A DNA stretch of 64,000 nt, taken from contig NZ_RCVQ01000005.1 of NCBI RefSeq assembly GCF_016107285.1, forward strand, positions 339,033 to 403,032, read 5' to 3'. The number at the start of each line of letters is the position of its first letter. The stretch's first letter is position 1. Source of the stretch: Roseomonas sp. KE0001 (GTDB taxonomy: Bacteria; Pseudomonadota; Alphaproteobacteria; Acetobacterales; Acetobacteraceae). The notes below the pieces were generated by a model that was given only the letters and a program-made list of their open reading frames with translations, made no database searches and was not told the DNA's origin. The translations under genes were made by a program, and so were the position numbers. This document shows positions 53,426 to 63,464 of this stretch, piece by piece.

Positions 53426-54399
53426 GCGAGAAGGTCTCCCGGGCTCAGGCGCCGCAGCTCGGCGGCCAGGGCGGCGCCCATGCGGGCGGCCTCGTCCGGC
53501 GCGCCTTCGATATGGCGGCGCAGCAGAAAGCCACCATCCTCCCGCGCCACCAGCCCGTCCAGCCGCAGCCTGTCGCCCGGCAGCAGGCGGGCATGGGCGC
53601 CGATCGGCGTGCGGCAGGAGCCCTCGAGCCCGGTCAGCAGGGCCCGTTCCGCGGTCATCGCGAGCCGCGCCGCGGCATCGTCGATGGCGGCCAGCCGCAG
53701 CCGGGTGGCATGGTCGCCGGCCCGCGCGGTGATGGCCACGATGCCCTGGCCGGCGGCGGGCAGCATCACCTCCGGCTCGAGCACCAGGCTGGCGCGGTGC
53801 CGCAGGCGCAGCCGGTCCAGGCCGGCCAGCGCCAGGGGCGCGGCGGCGAAGTCGCCCTGTTCCAGCCGCGCCAGCCGCGTCTGCACATTGCCGCGCAGCA
53901 GCCCGAAGCGCAGGTCGGGGCGCAGGGCGCGCAGCTGCGCCGCGCGGCGCGCCGAGGCGGTGCCGATGCGGGCGCCGACGGGCAGGAAAGGCAGCGGCAG
54001 GCGGTGTTCCTCGGGCGGGCAGGAGGGGGCCAGCACCAGCGCGTCGCGCGCATCGGCGCGCGGCAGCACGGCGGCGATGGCGATGCCGGGCGGCAGCTCG
54101 GTCTCCAGGTCCTTCAGGCTGTGCACGGCGAAGTCGATCCGCCGGTCGAGCAGCGCCTCGTGGATCTCCTTGGCGAAGAGGCCCTTGCCACCGAGATCCG
54201 CCAGGCGGCGGGCCTCACGGTCGCCGGTGGTGCCGAGCGGGACGGCCAGGGCAGGCTCCGCGCCGCCGGCCGCCGCCAGCGCCTCCAGGACGAGCCGGGT
54301 CTGGGCCAGGGCGAGGGGGCTCTGTCGCGTCCCGGCCAGCAGGGCGGCCGGGCGCGGGCGCGCCAGCGGGGGCGGCGCGGTGTCGAGGACGGCGGACAT
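53422..54399 (-). CDS. hemC: Porphobilinogen deaminase (hydroxymethylbilane synthase)
   Basis: 325-residue enzyme. Catalytic Asp97 in HSLKDLETELP, the dipyrromethane-attaching Cys262 in LEGSCRTPIGAHA, GTRQSPLALAQ at the start and RGNVQTRL are all present. Polymerises four porphobilinogens to hydroxymethylbilane. Unusually paired with hemH and not with hemD. It lies 68 bases downstream of katA on the same strand, with a strong hairpin between. Confidence 0.95.
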   Translation of the reverse strand: MSAVLDTAPPPLARPRPAALLAGTRQSPLALAQTRLVLEALAAAGGAEPALAVPLGTTGDREARRLADLGGKGLFAKEIHEALLDRRIDFAVHSLKDLETELPPGIAIAAVLPRADARDALVLAPSCPPEEHRLPLPFLPVGARIGTASARRAAQLRALRPDLRFGLLRGNVQTRLARLEQGDFAAAPLALAGLDRLRLRHRASLVLEPEVMLPAAGQGIVAITARAGDHATRLRLAAIDDAAARLAMTAERALLTGLEGSCRTPIGAHARLLPGDRLRLDGLVAREDGGFLLRRHIEGAPDEAARMGAALAAELRRLSPGDLLA

Positions 54400-54426
54400 C
54401 GGGGAAGTCTCTCGGGGAGGGAAGGG

Positions 54427-54453
54427 GGAGGCCGGGCGCGGCGCCCGGCCTCC
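54427..54453 (-). terminator. Perfect hairpin between katA and hemC
   Basis: Two 13-base arms, GGAGGCCGGGCGC and its exact complement, flank a single base. It starts 14 bases after the katA stop and ends 27 bases before the hemC start. It could terminate katA transcripts, partly or fully, or protect the 3' end. No T tract follows, so partial read-through into hemC-hemH is plausible. Confidence 0.65.
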
Positions 54454-54467
54454 TGATGGCCGGAGCC

Positions 54468-55964
54468 TTATCCGGCGGCGACGTCGGCCGCGGTGGTCGG
54501 CGCCGAGGCCGGGGCGGTATGGACCCGCTTGATGGCCTCCTCGACACCGGCAGCATAGGCGGGGTCCGCCCGGCGGAAATGCTCGAGCTGGCGGTCGATG
54601 ATGAAGCGGGGCACGCCCTGCATCGCGCCGGCGATGTTCTCGAAGAGCTGCCGCTTCTGCTCGGCGTTCATCAGCCGGAACAGGTTGCCGGCCTGGGTGT
54701 AGTCGTCATTGCCGGCGCGGTGGTCGTAGTGGTCGGCGTCGCCCGAGATCCGCAGCGGCGGCTCCTTCACGCCGGGGTCCTGCACCGGGCCGTCGAAGGA
54801 GTTGGGCTCGTAGTAGTGGTCCGTGCCCACCGGCGCGTCGAAGCGCATGGCGCCATCGGCATGGTAGCTGTTGACCTGCGCCTTCGGCTTGTTGACCGGC
54901 AGCGCCTCGTAATGCGTGCCGACGCGGTAGCGGTGCGCGTCGGCATAGGCGAAGATGCGGCCCTGCAGCATCTTGTCCGGCGAGAAGCCGATGCCGGGCA
55001 CGATGTTGGAGGGCGAGAAGGAGGACTGCTCGATCTCCGCGAAATAGTGCCTGGCGTTGCGGTTCAGCTCCAGCACGCCGATGTCGATCGGCGGATAGTC
55101 GGCATGCGGCCAGACCTTGGTCACGTCGAAGGGATTGTAGGGCGTCTTCTCGGCGTCCAGCTCCGGCATGATCTGCACCTGCACCGTCCAACGCGGGAAG
55201 TCGCCGCGCTCGATGGCCTCGTAGAGATCGCGCTGGGCGCTCTCGCGGTCCTCGGCGATGACCTCGTTGGCCTCCCGGTTGGTCCAGGTCCGGATGCCCT
55301 GCTGGGTCTTGAAATGGAACTTCACCCAGTGGCGCTCGCCGGCATCGTTCCAGAGCGAGTAGGTGTGGCTGCCATAGCCGTTCACGTGCCGGTAGCTCTG
55401 CGGCAGGCCGCGGTCGCTGAACAGGATCGTGACCTGGTGCAGGCTCTCTGGCGAGAGCGACCAGAAGTCCCACATCGCGGTGGGCGAGCGCAGGTTGGTC
55501 GCCGGGTGGCGCTTCTGGGTGCGGATGAAGTCGGGGAACTTCAGCGGATCGCGGACGAAGAAGACCGGGGTGTTGTTGCCCACCAGGTCCCAGTTGCCGT
55601 CCTCGGTGTAGAACTTCAGGGCGAAGCCGCGCACGTCGCGCTCAGCGTCCGCCGCGCCGCGCTCGCCGGCGACGGTGGAGAAGCGCAGCAGCGCCTCGGT
55701 CCGCGCGCCGGGCTGCAGCGCCTTGGCGCGGGTGTAGCGGCTGATGTCGCCGGTGATGGTCAGGGTGCCATAGGCGCCGGAGCCCTTGGCATGCACCACC
55801 CGCTCGGGGATGCGCTCGCGGTTCTGGTGCGCCAGCTTCTCGATCAGCTGGTAGTCTTGCAGGAGCAGCGGGCCGCGCGGGCCGGCGGAGAGGCTGTTCT
55901 GGTTGTCGGCGACGGGGGCGCCGGCGGTGGTGGTCAGGGTGGGAGGCTTACGGTTTTCGGACAT
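54468..55964 (-). CDS. katA: Monofunctional haem catalase (clade 3)
   Basis: 498-residue small-subunit catalase, converting hydrogen peroxide to water and oxygen. Distal His58 ([11 protein letters not shown]) and Asn131 (GNNTPVFF) keep the spacing of the human enzyme (75 and 148); the proximal haem-ligand Tyr is in [12 protein letters not shown]. No signal peptide. Divergent from oxyR with OxyR-like palindromes in the 111-base gap, so peroxide-inducible control is very likely. Confidence 0.95.
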   Translation of the reverse strand: MSENRKPPTLTTTAGAPVADNQNSLSAGPRGPLLLQDYQLIEKLAHQNRERIPERVVHAKGSGAYGTLTITGDISRYTRAKALQPGARTEALLRFSTVAGERGAADAERDVRGFALKFYTEDGNWDLVGNNTPVFFVRDPLKFPDFIRTQKRHPATNLRSPTAMWDFWSLSPESLHQVTILFSDRGLPQSYRHVNGYGSHTYSLWNDAGERHWVKFHFKTQQGIRTWTNREANEVIAEDRESAQRDLYEAIERGDFPRWTVQVQIMPELDAEKTPYNPFDVTKVWPHADYPPIDIGVLELNRNARHYFAEIEQSSFSPSNIVPGIGFSPDKMLQGRIFAYADAHRYRVGTHYEALPVNKPKAQVNSYHADGAMRFDAPVGTDHYYEPNSFDGPVQDPGVKEPPLRISGDADHYDHRAGNDDYTQAGNLFRLMNAEQKRQLFENIAGAMQGVPRFIIDRQLEHFRRADPAYAAGVEEAIKRVHTAPASAPTTAADVAAG

Positions 55965-56014
55965 TCCGGAATTTCCTCTCGGCAGGGGTGAGGATCTTCT
56001 ACCAGTCGCCGCTT

Positions 56015-56062
56015 GATCGGTTAAATCGATCCTCTATTCTGTTGCGATAGGCTTAACCTATC
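56015..56062. promoter_or_regulatory. OxyR-type binding sites between katA and oxyR
   Basis: GATAGGCTTAACCTATC (56046-56062) contains ATAG-N7-CTAT, the OxyR half-site arrangement. A second palindrome GATCGGTTAAATCGATC (56015-56031) has the same ATCG-N7-CGAT geometry. Their centres are 31 bp apart, about three helical turns. An additional CTAT lies between them. Position between divergent katA and oxyR supports binding by an OxyR tetramer. Confidence 0.7.
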
Positions 56063-56075
56063 GAAAGGGGTGATC

Positions 56076-56990
56076 ATGGCGGCACAGACCCTGGCCGGCC
56101 TGTCCCTGCGCGACCTGGAATACGCCGTGGTCGTTGAGGAACTGCGTCACTTCGGCCAGGCCGCCGATCGTTGCGGCGTCAGTCAGCCTACCCTCAGCGA
56201 ACAGATCCGCAAGCTGGAAGCCATGCTGGGCGTCACGCTCTTCGAGCGGCAGGCCCGCCGCGTCGGCGTCACGCCGCAGGGGGCGGTGCTGCTGGCCCAG
56301 GCGCGCGCGGTGATGCGCGAGGCGCGGCGCCTGCTCGACCTGGCGCAGGAGCAGGCCTCCCCCCTGGCGGGGCCGCTGCGCTTGGGCGCCATCGCCACCC
56401 TCGGCCCCTACTACCTGCCGATGGTGCTGCGCGCCGTGCGCGACCGCTTTCCGCAACTGGTGCTGCGGCTGCAGGAAGGGCGCACCGCCGCCCTGGTGCG
56501 GGCGCTGGAACAGGGGGAGCTGGATGCCGCCCTGGTGGCCCTGCCGGTCGCCTCCGCCGGCCTGGCCAGCGAGGCGCTGTTCTTCGAGCCCTTCCTGCTG
56601 GCCTGTCCCCAGGGCCATCCCCTGCAGTCCCGCCCGGAGGTGACGCTCGCCGATCTCGAGGGCGGTGGCCTGCTGCTGCTGGAGGAGGGGCATTGCCTGC
56701 GGGACCAGGCGCTCTCCCTCTGCGGCCTGCCGCGCGCGGACGGGGAAGAGCGCTTCGCCAGCAGCCTGGAGATGCTGCGCCATATGATCGCGGCCGGGGA
56801 AGGCTTCTCCCTGCTGCCGAAACTGGCGGTGCAGGAGGGCGCCGACCTGGGCGGGCTGATCGCCATGCGGCCGCTGGCCGATGCTCGGGTGGGGCGCAGC
56901 ATCGGCCTGGTCTGGCGGCGCACGGACCCGCGGCGGGAGAGCTATCGGGAACTGGCCGCTTTCCTGCGGCACGCCGCCCCCGCGCCATAG
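56076..56990 (+). CDS. oxyR: Hydrogen peroxide-sensing LysR-type regulator OxyR
   Basis: 304-residue LysR-family activator. N-terminal HTH (about residues 19-57, SQPTLSEQIRKLE). Cys207 and Cys216 in EEGHCLRDQALSLC have exactly the nine-residue spacing of the redox pair Cys199/Cys208 of E. coli OxyR, with conserved GHCLRDQ. AAAGGGG lies upstream of the ATG at 56076; a GTG six bases earlier is less likely. Divergent from katA, which it should activate on disulfide formation. Confidence 0.93.
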   Translation: MAAQTLAGLSLRDLEYAVVVEELRHFGQAADRCGVSQPTLSEQIRKLEAMLGVTLFERQARRVGVTPQGAVLLAQARAVMREARRLLDLAQEQASPLAGPLRLGAIATLGPYYLPMVLRAVRDRFPQLVLRLQEGRTAALVRALEQGELDAALVALPVASAGLASEALFFEPFLLACPQGHPLQSRPEVTLADLEGGGLLLLEEGHCLRDQALSLCGLPRADGEERFASSLEMLRHMIAAGEGFSLLPKLAVQEGADLGGLIAMRPLADARVGRSIGLVWRRTDPRRESYRELAAFLRHAAPAP

Positions 56991-57227
56991 GGCCTGCCGT
57001 CAAATTCACCACATTGAATTGTGTTGACGCGCGAATAGCGTTCTGAAAACGTCAAGATCCAGCCGCGGGCGCGGAATTGGCGATTCAGGGGAGCGGAATT
57101 CAGCCCGGACGCCCCGCTTGGGACAAAGCTCCGACAGGCGCTTGCAGCTTCGGGCGCTGTCTCTGTTATCCTGTGCGGCCAGGATCCCGCCCTGGGCCTG
57201 GTCCGCCGTCGCCGGAGGAGAAGCATC

Positions 57228-58256
57228 ATGCAGGGATTTCCCGTCTCCCGCCGCAGCGTCGCCGGAGCCGGCCTGGTGCTCGGCACGGCCCTGGCCGGCG
57301 GCGCGCGCGCCCAGGGCGCGACGCAGCTGCTCAATGTCTCCTATGACCCGACACGCGAATTCTACCGCGCCTACAACGCGCTCTTCGTCGAGGACTGGAA
57401 GCGCAGGACGGGACAGACCATCCGCGCCAGCACCTCGCACGGCGGCTCGGGGCGGCAGGCCCGCTCGGTGATCGACGGGCTGCAGGCCGATGTCGTGACC
57501 CTGGCGCTGGCCTATGACATCGACGCCATCGCCGAGCGCGGGCTGATCGACGCCAACTGGCAGAGCCGCCTGCCGCAGAACAGCGCCCCCTATACGAGCA
57601 CCATCGTCTTCCTGGTGCGGAAGGGCAATCCGAAGGGGCTGCGCGACTGGGGCGATCTGGCGAAGCCGGGCGTCGCCGTCATCACCCCCAATCCCAAGAC
57701 CTCGGGCGGGGCGCGCTGGAACTACCTGGCCGGCTGGGCCTGGGCGCAGCGCCAGCCGGGCGGCTCGCCCCAGGCGGCCGAGACCTATATCGCCGCGCTG
57801 TTCCGCAACGTGCCGGTGCTCGATACCGGCGCGCGGGGCTCCACCACGACCTTCGTGCAGCGCGGCCAGGGCGATGTGCTGCTGGCCTGGGAGAACGAGG
57901 CGCATCTGGCCTTCGCCGAATTCGGCCGCGGGCAGTTCGACATCGTCTATCCCGGCTTCTCCATCCTGGCCGAGCCGCCGGTCGCGGTGGTGGACCGGAA
58001 CGTGGACCGGCGCGGCACCCGCGCCGCGGCCGAGGCCTTCCTGAAGGGGCTCTACGAGCCCGAGGCCCAGAGCCTGGCGGCGCAGCATTTCTATCGCCCC
58101 CGCGACCCCGCCGCCCTGGCCGCCGCCGGCGACCGCTTCCCGCAGCTGGAGATGATCACCATCGACGACCCGCTCTTCGGCGGCTGGCGCAAGGCCCAGG
58201 CGGACCACTTCGAGGATGGCGGCCTGTTCGACCGCCTCTACCGACCAGGACGATGA
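57228..58256 (+). CDS. Sulfate ABC transporter periplasmic binding protein
   Basis: 342-residue sulfate-binding protein. Tat/Sec-type leader ([22 protein letters not shown]), then [17 protein letters not shown], the Sbp/CysP family opening, and [17 protein letters not shown]. Binds sulfate (or thiosulfate) in the periplasm. GGAGGAGAAG precedes the ATG. First gene of the sulfate operon; the 237 bases upstream hold only a possible TTGACG -35 element at 57024-57029 within a CACA-N6-TGTG symmetry. Sbp and CysP cannot be separated here. Confidence 0.9.
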   Translation: MQGFPVSRRSVAGAGLVLGTALAGGARAQGATQLLNVSYDPTREFYRAYNALFVEDWKRRTGQTIRASTSHGGSGRQARSVIDGLQADVVTLALAYDIDAIAERGLIDANWQSRLPQNSAPYTSTIVFLVRKGNPKGLRDWGDLAKPGVAVITPNPKTSGGARWNYLAGWAWAQRQPGGSPQAAETYIAALFRNVPVLDTGARGSTTTFVQRGQGDVLLAWENEAHLAFAEFGRGQFDIVYPGFSILAEPPVAVVDRNVDRRGTRAAAEAFLKGLYEPEAQSLAAQHFYRPRDPAALAAAGDRFPQLEMITIDDPLFGGWRKAQADHFEDGGLFDRLYRPGR

Positions 58257-59086
58257 GGGGCGGGGGCGCCTCCGGCCTGCGGCGCCGGGTGTTGCCCGGC
58301 TTCGGACTCAGTCTCGGCCTGACCCTCGCCTGGCTCTCGACGATCGTGCTGATCCCGCTCCTGGCGCTGGTGCTGCGGCCCCTGGAGCTGGGCCCGGCGG
58401 GGATCTGGGCCTCGCTGGCGGAGCCGCGTGTCTGGGCGGCGCTGCGGCTCTCCTTCCTGGCGGCGCTGGCGGCGGCGGCGCTGAACCTGCCGATCGGCCT
58501 GCTGGCGGCCTGGGTTCTGGTGCGCTACCGCTTTCCGGGCCGCCGCCTGCTGGATGGCATGGTGGACCTGCCCTTCGCCCTGCCGACCGCCGTCGCCGGC
58601 CTGGCGCTGACGGCGCTCTACGCGCCGAACGGCTGGCTCGGCGCGCCGCTGGCGGCGCTGGGCGTGAAGGTCGCCTACACTCCGCTCGGCGTGATGCTGG
58701 CCATGGCCTTCGTCGGGCTCCCCTTCGTGGTCCGCACCGTGGAGCCGGTGCTGCGCGACCTGCCGCGCGAGGCGGAGGAGGCGGCGGCGACCCTCGGCGC
58801 CGGCCGCGGGCAGACCTTTCGGCGCGTCATCCTGCCGGCCCTGGCCCCGGCGCTCCTGGCGGGCTTCACCATGGCCGCGGCGCGGGCGATCGGGGAGTAT
58901 GGCAGCGTCATCTTCATCGCCGGCAACATGCCGATGGTCAGCGAGATCGCGCCCCTGCTCATCGTGGTGCGGCTCGAGCAGTTCGATTACGCCGGCGCGG
59001 CGGCGGTGGGCCTGGCCATGCTGTTCCTGTCCTTCCTTCTGCTGCTGGTGCTCAACCTGGCCAGCCGCTTCTGGCGGCCGGCATGA
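58253..59086 (+). CDS. cysT: Sulfate ABC transporter permease CysT/CysU
   Basis: 277-residue permease, the same length as E. coli CysU. Hydrophobic helices plus [16 protein letters not shown] and the EAA loop [35 protein letters not shown] is typical of CysT. Start overlaps the previous stop (ATGA). Confidence 0.92.
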   Translation: MRGGGASGLRRRVLPGFGLSLGLTLAWLSTIVLIPLLALVLRPLELGPAGIWASLAEPRVWAALRLSFLAALAAAALNLPIGLLAAWVLVRYRFPGRRLLDGMVDLPFALPTAVAGLALTALYAPNGWLGAPLAALGVKVAYTPLGVMLAMAFVGLPFVVRTVEPVLRDLPREAEEAAATLGAGRGQTFRRVILPALAPALLAGFTMAAARAIGEYGSVIFIAGNMPMVSEIAPLLIVVRLEQFDYAGAAAVGLAMLFLSFLLLLVLNLASRFWRPA

Positions 59087-59946
59087 GGCGGCCCGGCGGC
59101 GAGCCCCGTGTCGAGGTGGCGGCCGAGGCGCCCTGGGTCCGCCGCCTGGCCATCCTGCTGGCCGTGCTGGTGCTCGGCCTGCTGCTGCTGCTGCCGCTGC
59201 TCGCCGTGGCGACGGAGGCGCTGCGCCGCGGCTGGACGCCGGTGGTCGCCGCGATCACCGACCCCGACGCCCTCGCCGCGATCCGCCTGACGCTGCTGAT
59301 CGCGGCGATCTCCGTGCCGGTCAACACCCTGGGCGGGCTGGCGGCCGCCTGGTGCATCGCCAAGTTCGACTTCCCCGGCCGTGCCCTGCTGCTGGCGCTG
59401 ATCGAGCTGCCCTTCTCCGTCTCGCCGGTGATCTCGGGGTTGGTCTGGGTGCTGCTCTTCGGCGCGCAGGGCTGGCTCGGCCCCTGGCTGCAGGAGCGCG
59501 ACATCCAGATCGTCTTCGCCCTGCCGGGGCTGGTGCTGGCGACGATCTTCGTCACCTTCCCCTTCGTGGCGCGCACCCTGGTGCCGCTGATGCAGGAGCA
59601 GGGGCGCTCGGCGGAGGAGGCGGCGGCGACGCTCGGCGCCTCGGGCTGGCAGACTTTCCGGCGTGTCACCCTGCCCGACATCCGCTGGGCCCTGCTCTCC
59701 GGCGTCCTGCTCTGCAACGCCCGCGCCATGGGGGAGTTCGGCGCGGTGTCCGTGGTATCGGGGCATATCCGCGGGGAGACCAACACCATGCCGCTGCATA
59801 TCGAGATCCTCTACAACGAGTACCAGTTCGTGGGGGCCTTCGCCGTGGCCGGGCTGCTGGCCCTGCTGGCGCTCGTGACCCTGGCGGCCAAGGCGCTGCT
59901 CGAGCGTTCCGGCGACCTGGCCCGCCTCCGCCGACCGCCCGCATGA
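59083..59946 (+). CDS. cysW: Sulfate ABC transporter permease CysW
   Basis: 287-residue permease pairing with CysT. Contains [21 protein letters not shown] and the EAA loop [20 protein letters not shown], then [19 protein letters not shown], the CysW signature. ATG at 59083 overlaps the cysT stop. Cytoplasmic N-terminus of about 20 residues precedes the first helix. Confidence 0.92.
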   Translation: MRRPGGEPRVEVAAEAPWVRRLAILLAVLVLGLLLLLPLLAVATEALRRGWTPVVAAITDPDALAAIRLTLLIAAISVPVNTLGGLAAAWCIAKFDFPGRALLLALIELPFSVSPVISGLVWVLLFGAQGWLGPWLQERDIQIVFALPGLVLATIFVTFPFVARTLVPLMQEQGRSAEEAAATLGASGWQTFRRVTLPDIRWALLSGVLLCNARAMGEFGAVSVVSGHIRGETNTMPLHIEILYNEYQFVGAFAVAGLLALLALVTLAAKALLERSGDLARLRRPPA

Positions 59947-61013
59947 GTGTCGAGATCCTCGGCCTGTCGCGCCGGTTCGGCGAGGCGCAGGCGCTCCGGG
60001 ACGTGTCTCTCTCCATCGCGGCGCGGGCCTTCGTGGCCCTCCTCGGCCCCTCCGGCTCCGGCAAGACCACCCTGCTGCGCATCCTGGCCGGCCTCGACTT
60101 CGCCGATTCGGGCACGGTGCGGATCGAGGGGCGGGACATGGCGGAGGTGCCGGCGCGCGAGCGCGGCATCGGCTTCGTGTTCCAGAACTACGCGCTGTTC
60201 CGCCACATGACGGTGTTCGAGAACGTCGCCTTCGGCCTGCGCGTCCGGCCGCGCCGCGCCCGCCCGCCGGAGGCGGAGATCGGCCGCCGGGTGCGGCGCC
60301 TGCTGGAGATGGTGCAGATCCCGGAGCTGGAGCGGCGCTATCCCGACCAGATCTCGGGCGGGCAGCGGCAGCGCGTGGCGCTGGCCCGCGCCCTGGCCAT
60401 CGAGCCGCCGCTGCTGCTGCTCGACGAGCCCTTCGGCGCGCTCGATGCCGAGGTGCGCAAGGGGTTGCGCCGCTGGCTGCGCGAGCTGCACGCGCAGCTC
60501 GGCATCACCATCGTCTTCGTCACCCACGACCAGGACGAGGCCATGGAGCTGGCCGACAAGGTGGCCGTCATGCAGGCCGGGGAGGTGTCGCAGTTCGACC
60601 CGCCCGATGTGTTGCTGGAGCGGCCGGCCAATGCCTTCGTTGCCGGCTTCCTCGGCCATGCCGCCCGCCTGCCGGCCCGCTTCCAGGGCGGCACGCTGCG
60701 CTTCGAGGACCCTGGCCTGGGCACGTTGCCGGGCGCGGCCCTGGCGGTCGCGCCGCGGCGCGAGGGCGCGGCCCTGGCCTTCGTGCGGCCGCATGAGTGG
60801 GAGGTGCGGTGCGCCGGGGAGGGGCCAGGGGAGGGGCCAGGGGAGGGTGGGAGGAATGCCGTCATCCGCGCCAGCCGGCCCGCCGGCGGGCGGCGCCACC
60901 TGGAGGTTGATCTGGCGGGGCTGACGATCGAGATCGAGGTCGAGGGCGGCGCCGGGTATGAGCCCGGCCGGCCCTGCGTGATCCGCCCGCGCACCGCCCG
61001 CGCCTATTCCTGA
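59943..61013 (+). CDS. cysA: Sulfate ABC transporter ATP-binding protein CysA
   Basis: 356-residue ATPase with Walker [10 protein letters not shown], signature [15 protein letters not shown], Walker [14 protein letters not shown] and switch VTHDQDEA. The C-terminal TOBE-like regulatory region is interrupted by a [12 protein letters not shown] stretch coded by 12-bp repeats. Start overlaps cysW (ATGA). Energises sulfate import for cysteine synthesis. No cys reductase genes lie in the window. Confidence 0.92.
   Translation: MSVEILGLSRRFGEAQALRDVSLSIAARAFVALLGPSGSGKTTLLRILAGLDFADSGTVRIEGRDMAEVPARERGIGFVFQNYALFRHMTVFENVAFGLRVRPRRARPPEAEIGRRVRRLLEMVQIPELERRYPDQISGGQRQRVALARALAIEPPLLLLDEPFGALDAEVRKGLRRWLRELHAQLGITIVFVTHDQDEAMELADKVAVMQAGEVSQFDPPDVLLERPANAFVAGFLGHAARLPARFQGGTLRFEDPGLGTLPGAALAVAPRREGAALAFVRPHEWEVRCAGEGPGEGPGEGGRNAVIRASRPAGGRRHLEVDLAGLTIEIEVEGGAGYEPGRPCVIRPRTARAYS
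60816..60847 (+). repeat. 12-bp tandem repeat inside cysA
   Basis: GGGGAGGGGCCA repeats 2.7 times, in frame, coding for GEGP units in a loop of the C-terminal domain. Copy number could vary without shifting the frame. Confidence 0.9.
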
Positions 61014-61015
61014 CA

Positions 61016-61037
61016 CCGCCCGCTACCACAAGGGCGG
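61016..61037 (+). terminator. Possible terminator after cysA
   Basis: CCGCCC (61016-61021) and GGGCGG (61032-61037) form a 6-bp stem with a 10-base loop immediately after the cysA stop. No T tract. Confidence 0.4.
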
Positions 61038-61132
61038 CAGCCTTCCGCGCGTGACAGCGGGCCAACTGTGCCCGTGACGCCACGCTGTGTTTCGGAATGC
61101 GACAAATTCGCACCTTTCGTCGCCAGGCGGCC

Positions 61133-61174
61133 TTGAGAGATGCTTGCGTCCTGTATATGCGAGCGACTCTCAAT
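61133..61174 (+). promoter_or_regulatory. Candidate promoter with overlapping Fur-box-like sequence upstream of the TonB receptor gene
   Basis: TTGAGA (61133-61138) and TATATG (61154-61159) resemble -35/-10 elements at 15-base spacing. GCGAGCGACTCTCAAT (61159/60-61174) differs at three positions from GCGAATGATTCTCAAT, a form common in proteobacterial Fur boxes. It overlaps the -10 region, as expected for iron repression. Sequence match only. Confidence 0.5.
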
Positions 61175-61199
61175 ATCAGATCAAGGCACGCCCTCCATC

Positions 61200-63464
61200 A
61201 TGACCTGCGGTCGCGCAGCCTCTCTCCGACGAAGCGTCTCCCTCCTCGCCCTGGCCACCGGCCTGGCAGGCGGCCCGCTCACGGCTTCCGCGCAATCTCC
61301 CGCCGCGCCGGCGCCCAATGCCGTGCAGCTGCCCGAGGTGAACGTGCAGGCCGGCGTGGAACGCGGATACAGCCCGGTGCAGGGCTTCGTCGCCGGCGTC
61401 AGCGCGACCGCGACCAAGACCGACACGCCGCTGATCGAGACGCCGCAATCCATCTCGGTCATCACCGCGGACGAGATCCGCGCGCGCGACGCGCAGAACA
61501 TCAACCAGATCATGCGCTACTCGGTCGGCGCCGTCACCGAGACGCGCGGCTCGGCCGCGGTGCGCCTCGATCAGATGACCATCCGCGGCTACTCGCCGAG
61601 CCAGTATCTCGACGGCATGCGCCTCGCCGGCGGCCGCGACGCCAATCCGAGCCTCGACGCCTATCGGCTGGAGCGGCTGGAGGTGCTGCGCGGCCCGGCC
61701 TCGGTGCTCTACGGCACCACGCCGCCGGGCGGCATCATCAACGCCGTCAGCAAGCGCCCGACCGAGGAGCGCATCCGCGAGGTGCTGCTGCAGGCCGGCA
61801 CGCGCGAGCAATGGCGCGTCGCCGGCGACTACGGCGGCAAGCTGGACGAGAACGGCGAATGGCTCGGCCGCTTCATCGGCTCCTACGCCGAGGGCAACGG
61901 CGAACTCGATGAGGTGCGCGAGCGGCGCTACTTCTTCTCGCCCTCGCTGACCTGGCGGCCGACCAGCAACACCACCATCACCGTCCTCGGCCACTACCAG
62001 CGCGACCCGGAATCCGGCTCCTATGGCGGCGTGCCGGGCTGGGGCTCGGCGCTGCCCAATCCGAACGGCCGCATCGCCACGCGCTTCTATGACGGTGACT
62101 GGGACTTCGAGCGCAGCAACCGCGAGCACTACCAGATCGGCTATCTCGCCGAGCACCGCTTCAACGACACCCTGACGGTGCGGCAGAACTTCCGTTACAT
62201 GCACACGCAGGGCGAGTATCGCAGCCTCTACGGATCGGCGATCAGCAGCGACATGACGCAGCTGATCCGCTCGGTCTTCGGCACGGATGCCGACCTCGAT
62301 GTCTTCAACCTGGACAACCAGGTGCAGGCCAAGTTCGACACCGGACCGGCGCGGCACACCCTGCTGGCCGGGCTCGACTACTTCCGCGTGCTCAACGACG
62401 TCTATACCGGCTCGAACGTCTATAACGGCCGCACCCCGAACGGCGTCCTGCGGCAGAGCCTGTTCAATCCGGTCTATGCCAACCAGAACACCCGCTGGCC
62501 CGGCTTCGCCACCTACAGCAGCCAGCGGCAGAACCAGCTCGGCGTCTATCTGCAGGATCAGGTGCGGATCGGCCAGCTGGTGCTGATGGCCGGCGGCCGC
62601 ATCGACTGGTCGGACAGCACGACGGAGAACCGGCGCGCCGGCAGCTTCGCCCTGACCGGTACCTCGCGGCAGACCGACAGCGCCTTCACCGGCCGCGCCG
62701 GCGCCGTCTATCTCTTCGAGAACGGCCTCGCGCCCTATGTGAGCTACTCCGAGAGCTTCGAGCCGCAGACCGGCACCGACCGCAACCTGAACCCCTTCGA
62801 CCCGACCACGGGGCGGCAGTACGAGATCGGCCTGCGCTACCAGCCGCCGGGCACCAATCTCTCGATCGCCGTCGCCGCCTTCGACCTGCTGCGGGAGAAC
62901 GTGCTGAGCACCGATCCGGTCAATCCGCAGTTCAGCGTGCAGAACGGCGAGGTGCGCACGCGGGGCTTCGAGCTGGAGGCCAAGGCGACGCTGGCGCAGG
63001 GCCTGAGCCTGACCGCCGCCTATTCCTATCTCGACATGGAATACACCAAGAGCAACAACAGCGTCGGCATCGACTACGGCATCGAGGGGCGGGCGAGCGG
63101 CGGCACGGTGCGGCAGGAGGGCAAGGTGCCGACCGGCATCCCGCGCCACAATGCCTCGGCCTGGCTGGACTATACCGCGCCGGAGGGCCGCTTCGGCGGG
63201 CTCGGCGTGGCGGGCGGCGTGCGCTACCTCGGCTCCTCCTGGGGCGATCCGGCGAACACCTTCAAGGTGGATTCCGCGACCCTCTTCGACGCCGCGCTGC
63301 GCTATGATCTCGGCCAGGTCAGCCGCGACCTGAACGGCATGCAGCTCGCGGTCAACATCCAGAACGTCGCGGATACGCGCTACGTGGCGAGCTGCCTGTC
63401 CTATGCCTGGTGCTGGTATGGCTACGGCCGCACCGTCACCGGCTCGCTGCGCTACCGCTTCTGA
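61200..63464 (+). CDS. TonB-dependent siderophore receptor
   Basis: 754-residue outer-membrane receptor. Signal peptide (RRSVSLLALATGLAGGPLTASAQ), plug domain (ETPQSISVITADEIRARDAQ, then LERLEVLRGPASVLYG and GGIINAVSKRP) and a 22-strand-type barrel ending in the terminal aromatic YRF. The FhuA/FhuE-like plug suggests a hydroxamate siderophore such as ferrichrome. The ATG at 61200 is preferred over one at 61140, which lies inside the promoter/Fur-box region and adds no signal-peptide-like sequence. First gene of an iron-uptake operon. Confidence 0.92.
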   Translation: MTCGRAASLRRSVSLLALATGLAGGPLTASAQSPAAPAPNAVQLPEVNVQAGVERGYSPVQGFVAGVSATATKTDTPLIETPQSISVITADEIRARDAQNINQIMRYSVGAVTETRGSAAVRLDQMTIRGYSPSQYLDGMRLAGGRDANPSLDAYRLERLEVLRGPASVLYGTTPPGGIINAVSKRPTEERIREVLLQAGTREQWRVAGDYGGKLDENGEWLGRFIGSYAEGNGELDEVRERRYFFSPSLTWRPTSNTTITVLGHYQRDPESGSYGGVPGWGSALPNPNGRIATRFYDGDWDFERSNREHYQIGYLAEHRFNDTLTVRQNFRYMHTQGEYRSLYGSAISSDMTQLIRSVFGTDADLDVFNLDNQVQAKFDTGPARHTLLAGLDYFRVLNDVYTGSNVYNGRTPNGVLRQSLFNPVYANQNTRWPGFATYSSQRQNQLGVYLQDQVRIGQLVLMAGGRIDWSDSTTENRRAGSFALTGTSRQTDSAFTGRAGAVYLFENGLAPYVSYSESFEPQTGTDRNLNPFDPTTGRQYEIGLRYQPPGTNLSIAVAAFDLLRENVLSTDPVNPQFSVQNGEVRTRGFELEAKATLAQGLSLTAAYSYLDMEYTKSNNSVGIDYGIEGRASGGTVRQEGKVPTGIPRHNASAWLDYTAPEGRFGGLGVAGGVRYLGSSWGDPANTFKVDSATLFDAALRYDLGQVSRDLNGMQLAVNIQNVADTRYVASCLSYAWCWYGYGRTVTGSLRYRF

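Noticed and set aside
56070..56075. GTG at 56070 as oxyR start
   Set aside because: The purine-rich Shine-Dalgarno AAAGGGG would overlap this codon; spacing fits the ATG at 56076.
61140..61199. Upstream ATG for the TonB receptor
   Set aside because: It lies in the promoter/Fur-like region, has no Shine-Dalgarno and adds 20 residues before the signal peptide.
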